DNA of 64,000 nt, from the NCBI GenBank assembly GCA_963676345.2, contig CAXXTS010000002.1, forward strand, positions 248,001 through 312,000, read 5' to 3'. The notes below the pieces were generated by a model that made no database searches, was not told where the DNA came from, and worked only from the letters and a program-made list of their open reading frames with translations. Both the position numbers and the translations under genes were made by a program. Of the stretch, positions 47,096-56,164 are shown piece by piece. Each line of letters starts with the position of its first letter. The first letter of the stretch is position 1. This stretch comes from G963665925 sp963676345. GTDB lineage: Bacteria; Bacillota; Clostridia; Peptostreptococcales; Acidaminobacteraceae.

Positions 47096-48876
47096 TTACT
47101 CAAACATCAAAATTTCATATTCACTCACAGGACGCATATCGTCGAGCGTAAACTCGACATCTGAATATGTGCCTTCTCCATCGTAAAACTTTCCATAAAC
47201 CTTAACGCCAGACATGTCGCCCGGTAAATTTGCCTTTATTGTAACGACTGCATTTTCTACATCGCCAAGATAGATCCATTTCCCTTCTTCGCCGTATGTA
47301 TCGTAATTGTTGATTTTGACATCTTCAAGTCTTCCCAGTACTGAGAATTTCATAGCATTGATATAATCACCTTCAAAAACAGCCGAAGCGGTGCCAAGCG
47401 TCTGGTCATTGACCGTGTCAAACATGGGAAGAACCACCAAGCGGTAGTTGCTGTAATCGATAGCAAACGCCCCTTGTTTACTTGTTGTGAAGGTTTCTGG
47501 CTCAAACCCTTGAATCTTTTCTGTTTCAACACTCTCAATGTACTCTGAGTCACCATAATGTGCGTCAATCTCTTCAAGCGATTCAATACTTGTTATATGA
47601 ATGCCTTGACCGCCTTCAGAATCAAACTTAATCCCGCAGGCAAAGCTGTCAATGGTCAGACGTACATCGAGTGAACCTTGATCTTTTAAATACTGCCGCT
47701 GCACTTCTTTTAGCTTGTCTAGTACAGAGACATCAAAATAGGCACCAGCTGGTCTGTCAAAGTCAAAATCAAAACCATCTACAGAAATGCGTATTGGACT
47801 GCTCAATAATGGTTCCGTCGCTGAAAAAACATACTCATCGGTCATTTCATCGACTAGGATTGTGCCTTCAATCTCCACTGATCCTGTAAGTTTAAAACCT
47901 GCCCGGTCCTGATCAACGTAGTATGCCTCTTCAACATCAAAGCCTTCAAGAATCTGTCCAGCTTCAATGCGCTTAATTGCATACACACCCTCTTCTGTTT
48001 TCTCACTAGTACCTTTAGAACCGGCTTTTGCCATCTCACTTAACAAGTCGATATAATAAGTATTCGTGTCTGCATTATATGTATATTGCTCTTCTTTTTC
48101 ATAAAGTATTTCGCAGATAAATCATCCACTTCTGTGTATTTGTACTTAAAGAGCAACCATTTATCAAGATCAGAGCCCACTTTATAGGACATATCAAAGA
48201 TCTCACTTGAATAGGTTTCGTTTACGCCATTTGGATTATTCTCCATAGCTGGAATGCTTAAATAGCCATCGAGTACAAGCGAGGTTCCTGTATATTCAAT
48301 CTTCCCATACGCCATATGACAGAGTTCTACAATGGTTTGACGTATGCCCGTACCACCGCCAGAAAACTTATGTACTACAAACTCGCCTTCTTTGCCAAAA
48401 GACTGTTCGTAAGCAAATACTGGACTTATGCTTGTCTCAATCGTCTGATATGCGTTCTCTTCAATAGTGACAAATAAAAACTCAGAGAATGCATATGAAG
48501 GCTCCTCAGAGTAACATACTACATCCAGTTCACCATCATTGTTAAAATCGGCGTATTGAAATACCAGATTGCCCTTTACAAAGGCTTTATCCTGTTGTAG
48601 ATCTTTCTCGACAGTGTCCAAATAGTGCTCATAGAAAAAATCCCCTAGTGCTCCTTCATCATGTAAATCCACTTGTGGAATTTCCGCTTGCTTTTCCGTT
48701 TCATTTGACACCTCAGTCTGACCTGATTCAGTTTCTACCACTTGGGCTTGATTCTCTGACTGGGTGCGTTCCTCTTCTGCCTGTGTTCCTGTTTCTACTG
48801 CGGTATCCGTTTGAGGGGCACCACAGGCTGTGAGTGCCAGCACCATAAACACAATGAGTATTCCGTATCTTTTCAT
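47096..48876 (-). pseudogene. Lipoprotein of unknown function, split by a frameshift
   Basis: A lipoprotein frame begins at 48876 (signal ending LALTAC) and, after about 250 residues of plausible protein, ends in low-quality sequence at 48040. A second frame continues the same protein without its own start, reading ILYEKEEQYTYNADTNTYYIDLL before the first in-frame start near 48046 and ending at 47096. Switching frame between 48110 and 48121 joins them into one protein of about 593 residues. A one-base deletion explains this. The first part has VQYADFNNDGELD-like calcium-binding/FG-GAP-type residues. It is either a disrupted gene, an assembly error or, less likely, programmed frameshifting. 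Function unknown. Confidence 0.8.
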
Positions 48877-49097
48877 AGTCTGCCTCCATCCGATTCACCC
48901 ATATTATTCATGAATATTATGGTTTGGCTTTATTATAGCATCCATTTGATATGCATACCAAATACTTACATGATTGCCACTTTGGAAGCAAACACATCAT
49001 TCCAATTGCAAATAATCTATAGCAAATCGCTTAAAACACGTGCATTTAGAGCTAAAATATGATTAAATATATTCATATTACTAAAGGAGTGAACTGA

Positions 49098-49520
49098 ATG
49101 GATTTAACAACAATTGTGACTGCTGGTGTGGTCATCACTTTAGGAATAGGCGCAACATACGCTCTATTTCACTTCAGAAAGAAGAACAGAGTACAACTTT
49201 TCAACCAAGTTTATGAATCTGCAAGACAGGTCCCTAAACAAAAGCGACACAGCTTTTTACTACTGATGTTTAAAGAGACCGTGCTCTCTTCAAAATTCAG
49301 AGCTAAAAAAAGAGGCCTTTCAAATATTGATAGACTAAACAACCCGAAATACCTAAACATTCAAATGATGCAGATGGGTAAAGTTCTTAAGGACAAGGAT
49401 AATGTTCAGGACAAAGACCTTAAAAAGGCCCTTGTACTGTTCAATGATTACCTAACTTGGGAAAAAGAAAAGCATGCAAAAGCACGCGAAGAAGCTGAAA
49501 AAAAAAAGCCTCTTAAATAA
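49098..49520 (+). CDS. Hypothetical membrane-anchored cytoplasmic protein
   Basis: 140 residues. One N-terminal membrane helix (TTIVTAGVVITLGIGATYALFHF) is followed by a very basic cytoplasmic domain with a Lys/Glu-rich C-terminus. No family recognised. AAAGGAGTG precedes the ATG. It stands alone and shares a terminator with the lar operon. Confidence 0.75.
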   Translation: MDLTTIVTAGVVITLGIGATYALFHFRKKNRVQLFNQVYESARQVPKQKRHSFLLLMFKETVLSSKFRAKKRGLSNIDRLNNPKYLNIQMMQMGKVLKDKDNVQDKDLKKALVLFNDYLTWEKEKHAKAREEAEKKKPLK

Positions 49521-49534
49521 CAAAGACAAATAAA

Positions 49535-49580
49535 GAAATGCCGATCCTTCTATAATATCAGAGGAATCGGCATTTTTATT
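49535..49580. terminator. Bidirectional intrinsic terminator
   Basis: AAATGCCGAT ... ATCGGCATTT with T-rich flanks on both strands; ends the lar operon and the convergent gene. Confidence 0.9.
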
Positions 49581-49631
49581 TGTCACTTTTTCATTAATAC
49601 ACAACTTGCAACAAATCAATTATGTGTTTTC

Positions 49632-50378
49632 TTACAAGTGGTTGATCATACTCGCACTATAAGCTGCACCATAGCCATTGTCAATATTTACAACACTGAC
49701 GCCACTTGCACAGCTATTGAGCATAGATAGCAGGGCAGCCACACCACCCAGATTAGCACCATATCCAACACTGGTTGGAACGGCAATAATCGGCTTGTCA
49801 ACAAGGCCGCCAATTACGCTTGCAAGGGCGCCTTCCATACCTGCTACAACAATGACCACCTTTGCTCCTCGAATGGCTTCAAGATTTGCAAAGAGCCTAT
49901 GAATGCCTGCAACACCCACATCTGTGATTTTTCGAACTTGATTGCCCATAATTTTAGCAGTCTCATAGGCTTCTTCCACAACAGGCAAATCTGAGGTGCC
50001 TGCTGCAACAATAGCTATATATGACTCCGTTTGTGTAGTGGCTTCATGAACAACACTCACTGTATGAGCCAGTGGGTTATAATGTGCCTTGGGCACAGCA
50101 TCAAGGATGGATTTAGCAGCACTTTCACTGCAGCGCGTCACCAAAATATTACTTCCATGATCCATCATATGTTTCACTATACCTAGAATCTGTTCATCGG
50201 TTTTACCCCCACCGTAGATAACCTCTGGATAGCCTACACGAAGCTCTCGATGGTGATCTATTTTTGCATATTCAAGGTCACTAAATGGCAGTGACTGCAA
50301 GGCTTCAATGGCCTCTTCTACATTTATTTCGTCATTTTTCACACCTTGCAAAAGTGCCTCAAGTCGCTTTATATTCAT
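49632..50378 (-). CDS. larB: Nickel-pincer cofactor biosynthesis carboxylase/hydrolase LarB
   Basis: 248 residues. The C-terminal part is AIR-carboxylase-like (VAAGTSDLPVVEEAYETA, GVAGIHRL, VVAGMEGALASVIGGL, PTSVGYGANLGGVAALL), and the N-terminal region matches LarB, not PurE. LarB carboxylates nicotinic acid adenine dinucleotide and removes AMP to start the cofactor. Last gene of the operon, 40 bases after larE, and followed by a terminator. Confidence 0.93.
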   Translation of the reverse strand: MNIKRLEALLQGVKNDEINVEEAIEALQSLPFSDLEYAKIDHHRELRVGYPEVIYGGGKTDEQILGIVKHMMDHGSNILVTRCSESAAKSILDAVPKAHYNPLAHTVSVVHEATTQTESYIAIVAAGTSDLPVVEEAYETAKIMGNQVRKITDVGVAGIHRLFANLEAIRGAKVVIVVAGMEGALASVIGGLVDKPIIAVPTSVGYGANLGGVAALLSMLNSCASGVSVVNIDNGYGAAYSASMINHL

Positions 50379-50418
50379 AATTTGTCCCCAACCTCATTTT
50401 TTATTTGACAGTATCCAA

Positions 50419-51243
50419 TTAATTTTTACCCTTTGAAAGTGTCTGGTTAAAGCTTCCCATACTGTAGCCGCTGGCTTCAAAGGTCACGTAGGTAAAGCCA
50501 ATGTCCTTCAAACGGAGCGATATTTCATCCAGCAATGTTTCGTCAAAAAGGTTCTTACGATCCTCCCGACTAACCTCTATACGTGCAAGATTGCCGTGGC
50601 ATCTAACACGAACTGCCCTAAAGCCAATTCCCATCATAAAAACTTCTGCTTCTTCAATCCGTCTAAGTGCCTCCACTTCAATTTCAGTGTCATAAGGAAT
50701 TCGAGTGAGCAGGCATGCGTAAGCCGGCTTATCATGAGTTGGCAGTTCAAAGGCCTTTGATGCAGCGCGTATTTCATCTTTTGTCCAGGACTGTGTCAGA
50801 AGCGGACTCTTGACATCTAGTTCTTTAAGTGCAATCATCCCTGGACGATAATCTTTTGTATCATCGAAATTGGACCCATCTACAACATGTTCTAAACTTA
50901 ATTTTTCGGCTACCGTTTTGATCTGGTTAAAAACAGCCTTTTTACATAAATAACACCGGTCTTTCGGATTGTTCTTTATGCTGTCTGGAATTTGTTCAAT
51001 ATCGATGATCTGATGCTTGATGCCTATCGACTTAGCCAATTCTTTTGCTTCCTTCAACTCCCAATCAGGTATATAGGGTGAATTTACTGTAATGGCAACT
51101 GCATTTTCTCCAAGTGCCTGTTTTGCAGCGTAAGCTAAAAAGGTACTGTCAACTCCGCCGGAAAAGGCGATAGCAATACACTTCATAGAACGCAGGGCGT
51201 CTAATAAGGCCTCATACTTTGAAGAAGAATTTTGACTGTTCAT
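50419..51243 (-). CDS. larE: LarE sulfur transferase, three-cysteine form
   Basis: 274 residues. P-loop SGGVDSTF near the N-terminus; PAYACLLTRIPY contains the sulfur-donor Cys177. Cys97 and Cys100 form a CxxC (DRCYLC) that is absent in the sacrificial single-Cys LarE of Lactobacillus. Three cysteines are the pattern of LarE enzymes proposed to carry a [4Fe-4S] cluster and act catalytically, as described for Thermotoga. It adds sulfur to the pyridinium dicarboxylate made by LarB. It is 21 bases after larC. Confidence 0.93.
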   Translation of the reverse strand: MNSQNSSSKYEALLDALRSMKCIAIAFSGGVDSTFLAYAAKQALGENAVAITVNSPYIPDWELKEAKELAKSIGIKHQIIDIEQIPDSIKNNPKDRCYLCKKAVFNQIKTVAEKLSLEHVVDGSNFDDTKDYRPGMIALKELDVKSPLLTQSWTKDEIRAASKAFELPTHDKPAYACLLTRIPYDTEIEVEALRRIEEAEVFMMGIGFRAVRVRCHGNLARIEVSREDRKNLFDETLLDEISLRLKDIGFTYVTFEASGYSMGSFNQTLSKGKN

Positions 51244-51264
51244 AGGGGTACTCCTTTATAGCTT

Positions 51265-52629
51265 TTACTTGTTTTGCGCCTGCGAAACCGCTTCATAAAC
51301 AGTTCTAAGCGAAACCTTGTTTTCTCTGGAAAGACGAGCACAGTCTTCGTACTCTACCTTGCTCTTAATGTGTTTCTCTTTGTAGTAGAAATCTTTTATT
51401 TGAACTTCACCAAATACCGTTTCTATTTTTCTATACTTCTTTTTCATCATATACTTTGAAACCGGAAACTCACGTACACCACCCGATGTGCTTTCAGTAA
51501 AAATAATATCAAGTACAGCTTCTCTATCTTGCCCTTTTATGAGGACAGATAATTTAACCGCGGGTCGGCCCTTTTTCATAATGATTGGTGTCTTGAAAAC
51601 ATCGAGCGCACCTGCTTCAAACAATTTCTCTTCCAAATATCCATACACCTCAGAACTCATGTCATCAATATTTGTTTCAAGCAAGTATTGACTGCACTGT
51701 GTCTGGCTTTCATAATCCGTTTTACTCGCCTCAGCAATTTCGCCCAAATATACACGTGTTACATTGGGAATTTCAAGATTGCGTGTTCCAAGACCATAAC
51801 CAGTCTTTTCTATAATGAGTTCTGGGTTGGGTGTGAAGGTTGTTACATTGGACTTTAAAATAGCCGCCCCAGTTGGGGTTGTTGTTTCTTTGTCAACGAG
51901 TCCAGAACGATAGGGTATACCTTTAAGAAGTTCTGCTGTTGCAGGTGCTGGTACGGGCATTTTCCCATGATCACACATGACAAAACCACCGCCTACCTGA
52001 ACCGGTGAAGCCATAATTTCATCGACGCCAAGTGCCTCGAAGCAAATAGCAGCTCCGACAATATCTACTATAGAGTCCACTGCGCCGACTTCATGAAAGT
52101 GCACTTCTTCAACCGTTTTTCCATGTACTTTTGCTTCTGCCACTGCGATCTCATGGAACATATCGATGCTGTTTGCTTTTACCTTCTCACTCAGACCACT
52201 TGTCTGTATCATATCTCGAATGATTTCAAAATTTCTGTCGTGAGAATGGGTGTGACCATGGCCATGTGTATGGTCGTGTTCATGATGGTGATTGTGTGCA
52301 TGTCCATGATGGTGATCGTGTCCCCCATCGGAACCATGCGTGTGATGAGCATGTTCATGGTCAGTGTGATCATCATGATTATGATCGTGGTGTCCATGGT
52401 CATGATGATGATCGTGATCGCGTGTGGTCTGCTTTAGCACGACATCCACCTTTGTTCCGGTAATACCATGCTTCATGCCTTTTTTTACTTCTAGCGAGAA
52501 TTCATCGTCGATTCCCAGTTTAGATAATTCACCCTTTAAGTAGTCAAAATCTACACCTAAATCTATCATAGCGCCAAGATTCATATCCCCACTAATTCCA
52601 CAAAATAAATCATAGTATAATACGCGCAT
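51265..52629 (-). CDS. larC: LarC nickel insertase, single-frame with His-rich insert
   Basis: 454 residues. The N-terminus LYYDLFCGISGDMNLGAMIDLG and the C-terminal nickel-binding region are typical of LarC, here in one continuous frame rather than the larC1/larC2 pair made by frameshifting in Lactobacillus. Residues 71-131 contain 31 His, interrupted mostly by Asp and Gly, a likely nickel store or chaperone. LarC inserts Ni into the pincer cofactor using CTP. The position directly after a nickel importer supports this. Confidence 0.94.
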   Translation of the reverse strand: MRVLYYDLFCGISGDMNLGAMIDLGVDFDYLKGELSKLGIDDEFSLEVKKGMKHGITGTKVDVVLKQTTRDHDHHHDHGHHDHNHDDHTDHEHAHHTHGSDGGHDHHHGHAHNHHHEHDHTHGHGHTHSHDRNFEIIRDMIQTSGLSEKVKANSIDMFHEIAVAEAKVHGKTVEEVHFHEVGAVDSIVDIVGAAICFEALGVDEIMASPVQVGGGFVMCDHGKMPVPAPATAELLKGIPYRSGLVDKETTTPTGAAILKSNVTTFTPNPELIIEKTGYGLGTRNLEIPNVTRVYLGEIAEASKTDYESQTQCSQYLLETNIDDMSSEVYGYLEEKLFEAGALDVFKTPIIMKKGRPAVKLSVLIKGQDREAVLDIIFTESTSGGVREFPVSKYMMKKKYRKIETVFGEVQIKDFYYKEKHIKSKVEYEDCARLSRENKVSLRTVYEAVSQAQNK

Positions 52630-52638
52630 ATTATCCTC

Positions 52639-53388
52639 CTAGCTCCCGCAGACGGGGCACTTTTGCATTGATAATGGCTGCTCCAATCGGCAGCGTTTCA
52701 ATAAGTCTTTATTCTTAAATACCACTTGCGGTACATCCATAGCTTCAAGGTGTCCCTCATTTAAAACCATAATTTGATCACAAATTTCAAGTGCCATATC
52801 CATATCATGCGTAGCAATAATTTTGGTTTGAGAAAGACGCTGCATCAGCATAATCAGATTGCGGCGCGCACGTGGATCTAGCCCAGTTGTCGGTTCGTCA
52901 AGTAGTATAATTTCCGGCGACATGGATAAAACGGTCGCCAAAGAAACCTGCCTTTTTTCCCCACCTGAAAGTGTATATGGCGGTCTATCTACTAGATGCT
53001 CAGCTTCAACCTGACCAAGCGCTTTACGTGTTAAAGAGTCCACTTTTTCTTCAGATAAATCCATATTTCTTGGACCAAATGCTACATCTTCATATACAGT
53101 CGTCATAAACAACTGGCTATCTGTATCTTGAAATGCTAATCCCACCTTCTGTCGAATTGACGCAAGTGTCTTCTTTGCCTGATTGATCCCGCAAATTTGA
53201 ATTTCCCCTTGCTGCTTGTCAACCAGTCCAACAAGGAGTTTGAGCAGTGTCGATTTTCCAGCTCCATTAGACCCAACTAGACCAATGGTTTCCCCTGCGC
53301 GAACCCCAAAAGTTAAACCTTCAAAAATCAACGGAGCATTTGGAAAGCCAAATTTTAAATTTTGAACATCAAGAATATATGATTCCAT
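52639..53388 (-). CDS. Nickel/cobalt ECF transporter ATP-binding protein
   Basis: 249 residues. Walker A GSNGAGKST, signature LSGGEKRQ, Walker B ILLDEPTTGLDP and ATHDMD are intact; CbiO/NikO type. The last seven residues read CPVCGS, a CxxC tail that may bind metal and is unusual. It lies 9 bases before larC, coupling transport to cofactor assembly. Confidence 0.92.
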   Translation of the reverse strand: MESYILDVQNLKFGFPNAPLIFEGLTFGVRAGETIGLVGSNGAGKSTLLKLLVGLVDKQQGEIQICGINQAKKTLASIRQKVGLAFQDTDSQLFMTTVYEDVAFGPRNMDLSEEKVDSLTRKALGQVEAEHLVDRPPYTLSGGEKRQVSLATVLSMSPEIILLDEPTTGLDPRARRNLIMLMQRLSQTKIIATHDMDMALEICDQIMVLNEGHLEAMDVPQVVFKNKDLLKRCRLEQPLSMQKCPVCGS

Positions 53389-53466
53389 TTAGACCTCAAC
53401 TTAATTTCCAAGAGAATGTTCTTTTTACAGTCTTTCTTTTACAATGTTTCTTTTGCGAAATTTCTG

Positions 53467-54237
53467 CTACACCATGACGAAAATAAAAATAAAACTCGAT
53501 ACCCAGAACAACATATAGGCGTAATCATTTAAGCACATAGCTTTTATAGGACGTCCCTTTAGGACACCATCAAAGCCTCTGAGCTTCATGGCTTCATAAA
53601 TTTCTACAGACCGTGATGATGTACGCATGAACAATTGTCCCATCAAAGAACCCCATGCCTTGTAGCTTAAGGCACGACTTGTCCCAGACCGCATACTGTA
53701 AGCGGTCACGATGCGGTCGAGTTCACTAACTAAGACGTTTATGTAACGAAACATAAGCAGCAGCTGTATGGGAATAATACGTGGCACTTTCATTTTAAGA
53801 AGGACGCCCGCAATATCCTCTATTGGCGTTGTCGCCACTAAAAAAATAGCTGCAAATACAGTGAGGGCCGCTTTGAGAACCAGTACTGCAAACGAGACCC
53901 ACCCAGCTGATATGAACCAGTTTCCTAAAATTATGACCTGGTTTGTATCAAAAAACGGATTAAAAATTCCCAGTCCAGCAGCCATCCATATTGGAATAAT
54001 CATTTTTGTTAGAATAGGCCGAATATCAATATCACTTAAAATAAGCATCATAATTGGGTAAACGCCCAAGAGCAGCACTTTTGATAAATCATATTTATCG
54101 AAAGCTGAAACTACAATAATAAATCCCAGTGTGACACTGAGCTTGGATAAGGGGTGTATGCTGTTCACCGGCTTGTCTGCTCTAGAAAGTGCTTCAATTT
54201 GAGTCAAATTAAAGAGCGTGTCTATTAGCTTGTTCAT
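53467..54237 (-). CDS. Nickel/cobalt ECF transporter transmembrane T component
   Basis: 256 residues with about five membrane segments. NSIHPLSKLSVTLGFI at the start and AYSMRSGTSR...MGQLFMRTSSRSVEIYEAMKLRGFDG contain the Ala-Arg-Gly-type coupling helices of CbiQ/NikQ. Its start overlaps the end of the M component by 29 bases. A 78-base gap separates it from the ATPase gene. Confidence 0.9.
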   Translation of the reverse strand: MNKLIDTLFNLTQIEALSRADKPVNSIHPLSKLSVTLGFIIVVSAFDKYDLSKVLLLGVYPIMMLILSDIDIRPILTKMIIPIWMAAGLGIFNPFFDTNQVIILGNWFISAGWVSFAVLVLKAALTVFAAIFLVATTPIEDIAGVLLKMKVPRIIPIQLLLMFRYINVLVSELDRIVTAYSMRSGTSRALSYKAWGSLMGQLFMRTSSRSVEIYEAMKLRGFDGVLKGRPIKAMCLNDYAYMLFWVSSFIFIFVMV

Positions 54238-55297
54238 ATGCTTCCTTATTTTTTTTCATACGTACTTTACGCATGTTCTTAATTAAAATTCCAACAAGAC
54301 CCGCGAATCCTAGCATTAGAAAGCTACCCGCCACGCCTGAAACACTCGTTCCGAGAGAGGCACTACTTGTGCCTACAGGCACTTTAAAATCATAGTCTGG
54401 CAGGATTGCAACCCTTTCTTGAAATGCCTCCATAACTTCATGGGGTAAGCTCTTTGAAGTAGATGTACCTGCTCCCTCTACTTCTGTCTTTTCTATAGAC
54501 CACTCTAGTCCATCGGGACTGGAAGAAGCAAAGTGAGAAAGACCGCCCCCAACAAATAGTGCTACAACAGCCAGTCCTATTACAACTGTGCGTACTGGTG
54601 TCTCTTTTGCTGAACCACCCGTTTGGCTCTGCTTGTCAGCAAATACATCGTAATGCATTTCCGAACGCTGATTGTATAAATAGCCTGCAACCGCAGCTGT
54701 TATCAAACCTTCAACCAGCCCTATTGCCAAATGAATTGGCTGCATAAATGTTAAGAACGTTGTAAATGGTAAATCCGTACGCCCTGATAGTACGGTTTCA
54801 AAAACAACACCGAGAGCACCCAGTTGAAGCCCCACAACCGATGCAATAACCGCCGCGAACATAATGTACTTCTGTTTTTTATCTGGATTTTTTGATCCCA
54901 TTTTCACTATCGGCTTATAAATAAGCGGATAGGCTATGTATGAGGTGAAAAATCCTAAATTGATGAGATTACATCCAAAAGCAAGCAATCCACCGTCTGC
55001 AAAGAAGAGGGCTTGAATCAAAAGTATGCCCGCCATTGTAAGAAAACCCGCATATGGGCCTAATAGAATCGCAAGCAGCATGCCGCCTCCGATATGACCG
55101 CTGGAGCCTGTACCTGGAATCGCAAAGTTAATCATTTGTGAGGCGAAAACAAAGGCGCCTGCAACCCCCATATAGGGCATTCGTTCGTCCAATACCCAGT
55201 CCTCAACACGTTTTGATGCATAGGTCATTCCCCCTACGCTCGCTGCCCACATCGCCCCGCCTACCATAGGCGTTATCAGTGCGTCACTCATATGCAT
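54209..55297 (-). CDS. Nickel/cobalt ECF transporter substrate component (CbiM/NikM with PDGLE domain)
   Basis: 362 residues. MHMSDAL at the exact N-terminus provides the metal-binding His2 and amino group, which fixes the start. About seven membrane segments are followed by a C-terminal extension containing SPDGLEWSIEK, the PDGLE (NikN/CbiN-like) domain, with a final membrane helix. The fused form is typical of NikM-type nickel importers. The lar genes downstream favour nickel over cobalt. Confidence 0.93.
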   Translation of the reverse strand: MHMSDALITPMVGGAMWAASVGGMTYASKRVEDWVLDERMPYMGVAGAFVFASQMINFAIPGTGSSGHIGGGMLLAILLGPYAGFLTMAGILLIQALFFADGGLLAFGCNLINLGFFTSYIAYPLIYKPIVKMGSKNPDKKQKYIMFAAVIASVVGLQLGALGVVFETVLSGRTDLPFTTFLTFMQPIHLAIGLVEGLITAAVAGYLYNQRSEMHYDVFADKQSQTGGSAKETPVRTVVIGLAVVALFVGGGLSHFASSSPDGLEWSIEKTEVEGAGTSTSKSLPHEVMEAFQERVAILPDYDFKVPVGTSSASLGTSVSGVAGSFLMLGFAGLVGILIKNMRKVRMKKNKEAYEQANRHAL

Positions 55298-55320
55298 ACG
55301 CTTAACCCTCCATATTCTAC

Positions 55321-55926
55321 CTATTTGTACAATGTTGTTTCAAAGAACTGCCTGCACTTTTCTATTTTTTCAGCAAGTACTTGTAAGTCGAATTCTTCAT
55401 GACGCATTGCATCATGTACCATTTGGAACATTGTTGTTTTAACAACGTATTGAGCCATCTGTATATCAAGCCCTTCCTTAAATAGACTTGTGTCAATATT
55501 CTTATAGACTCGACTGAACAAGTCGTCAGAATGCTTCACTTTGAGCTCTTCAATCTCCGTTTTGACCTTTTCACTCTTTTCTGCCTTGCAGCCATTTACA
55601 AATGCATAGACCAAGGGATACTGCTTAAGGAGTCCTGCATTACATAAAACCACATGCTCCATCCGCTTTAGGAAATCTGATTCATCAGGGTTCATATGCC
55701 TTTTAGCATTTTCAACAGTTTGCTTCTCACAGTACTCAAACAAGTACAGATATAGTTTTTTCTTACTCCCAAAGTAATAAAATAAGGATCCCTTTGATAT
55801 GCCCGCTTGCTCCACAACCTTGTTCATCGATGCTTTTTCAAAACCACCTCGAACAAACTCAGTCATTGCAGCATTGATAATATGCCGCCTTTTCTCACAT
55901 TCAAGCGCTTCAAACTTACTGAACAT
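55321..55926 (-). CDS. TetR-family regulator of the nickel/lar operon
   Basis: About 201 residues. HTH region IINAAMTEFVRGGFEKASMNKVVEQAGISKGSLFYYFGSKKKLY (recognised from SMNKVV and GISKGSLFYYF) at the N-terminus; the C-terminal part is a variable ligand-binding region. GGGGAGG lies 7 bases before ATG 55926, preferred over GTG 55941. It is the first gene of the operon, and three copies of a TetR-type operator lie upstream, so autoregulation is likely. Ligand unknown; it could be nickel-related or a lar product. Confidence 0.9.
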   Translation of the reverse strand: MFSKFEALECEKRRHIINAAMTEFVRGGFEKASMNKVVEQAGISKGSLFYYFGSKKKLYLYLFEYCEKQTVENAKRHMNPDESDFLKRMEHVVLCNAGLLKQYPLVYAFVNGCKAEKSEKVKTEIEELKVKHSDDLFSRVYKNIDTSLFKEGLDIQMAQYVVKTTMFQMVHDAMRHEEFDLQVLAEKIEKCRQFFETTLYK

Positions 55927-55955
55927 CCTTTGCCTCCCCACGTGCTTTCATACCA

Positions 55956-55972
55956 TTGACCAATTGGGTCAA
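55956..55972. promoter_or_regulatory. TetR operator copy 1
   Basis: TTGACC-AATTG-GGTCAA, an inverted repeat in the leader about 30 bases before the regulator start. Confidence 0.75.
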
Positions 55973-55982
55973 TACTACATAT

Positions 55983-56006
55983 AAAAAAGACGCCTTAGGC
56001 GTTTTG
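55983..56006 (-). terminator. Short hairpin with T-run in the operon leader
   Basis: ACGCC-TAA-GGCGT followed by CTTTTTT on the minus strand. It could end the GAF gene transcript or attenuate the nickel operon, since it lies between the promoter and the regulator gene. Confidence 0.6.
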
Positions 56007-56074
56007 TAGATAAATCTTATGATTCATTTCGACGCAATCATTTCTTTATTCGGTTTATGACTTACAAAATGAAA

Positions 56075-56091
56075 TTGACCAATGTGGTCAA
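56075..56091. promoter_or_regulatory. TetR operator copy 2
   Basis: TTGACCA-ATG-TGGTCAA, perfect 7-base inverted repeat just downstream of the -10 box on the minus strand. With copy 3 it forms a larger inverted repeat of 21-base arms. Confidence 0.85.
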
Positions 56092-56095
56092 AGAT

Positions 56096-56124
56096 ATTAT
56101 ATCGTCTTTGACCACATTGGTCAA
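56096..56124 (-). promoter_or_regulatory. Promoter of the nickel/lar operon
   Basis: On the minus strand TTGACC (56119-56124), 17-base spacer, TATAAT (56096-56101). The -35 lies in operator copy 3 and operator copy 2 follows the -10. Confidence 0.82.
56108..56124. promoter_or_regulatory. TetR operator copy 3
   Basis: TTGACCA-CAT-TGGTCAA, a perfect 7-base inverted repeat covering the -35 region. Confidence 0.85.
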
Positions 56125-56164
56125 TAATATTTATTCACCTTAAAAATTTTTTACGTTACTTTGT

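Noticed and set aside
52090..52440. Plus-strand open frame opposite the His-rich part of larC.
   Set aside because: It is the complement of a repetitive CAT/GAT tract in larC, a common cause of false frames.
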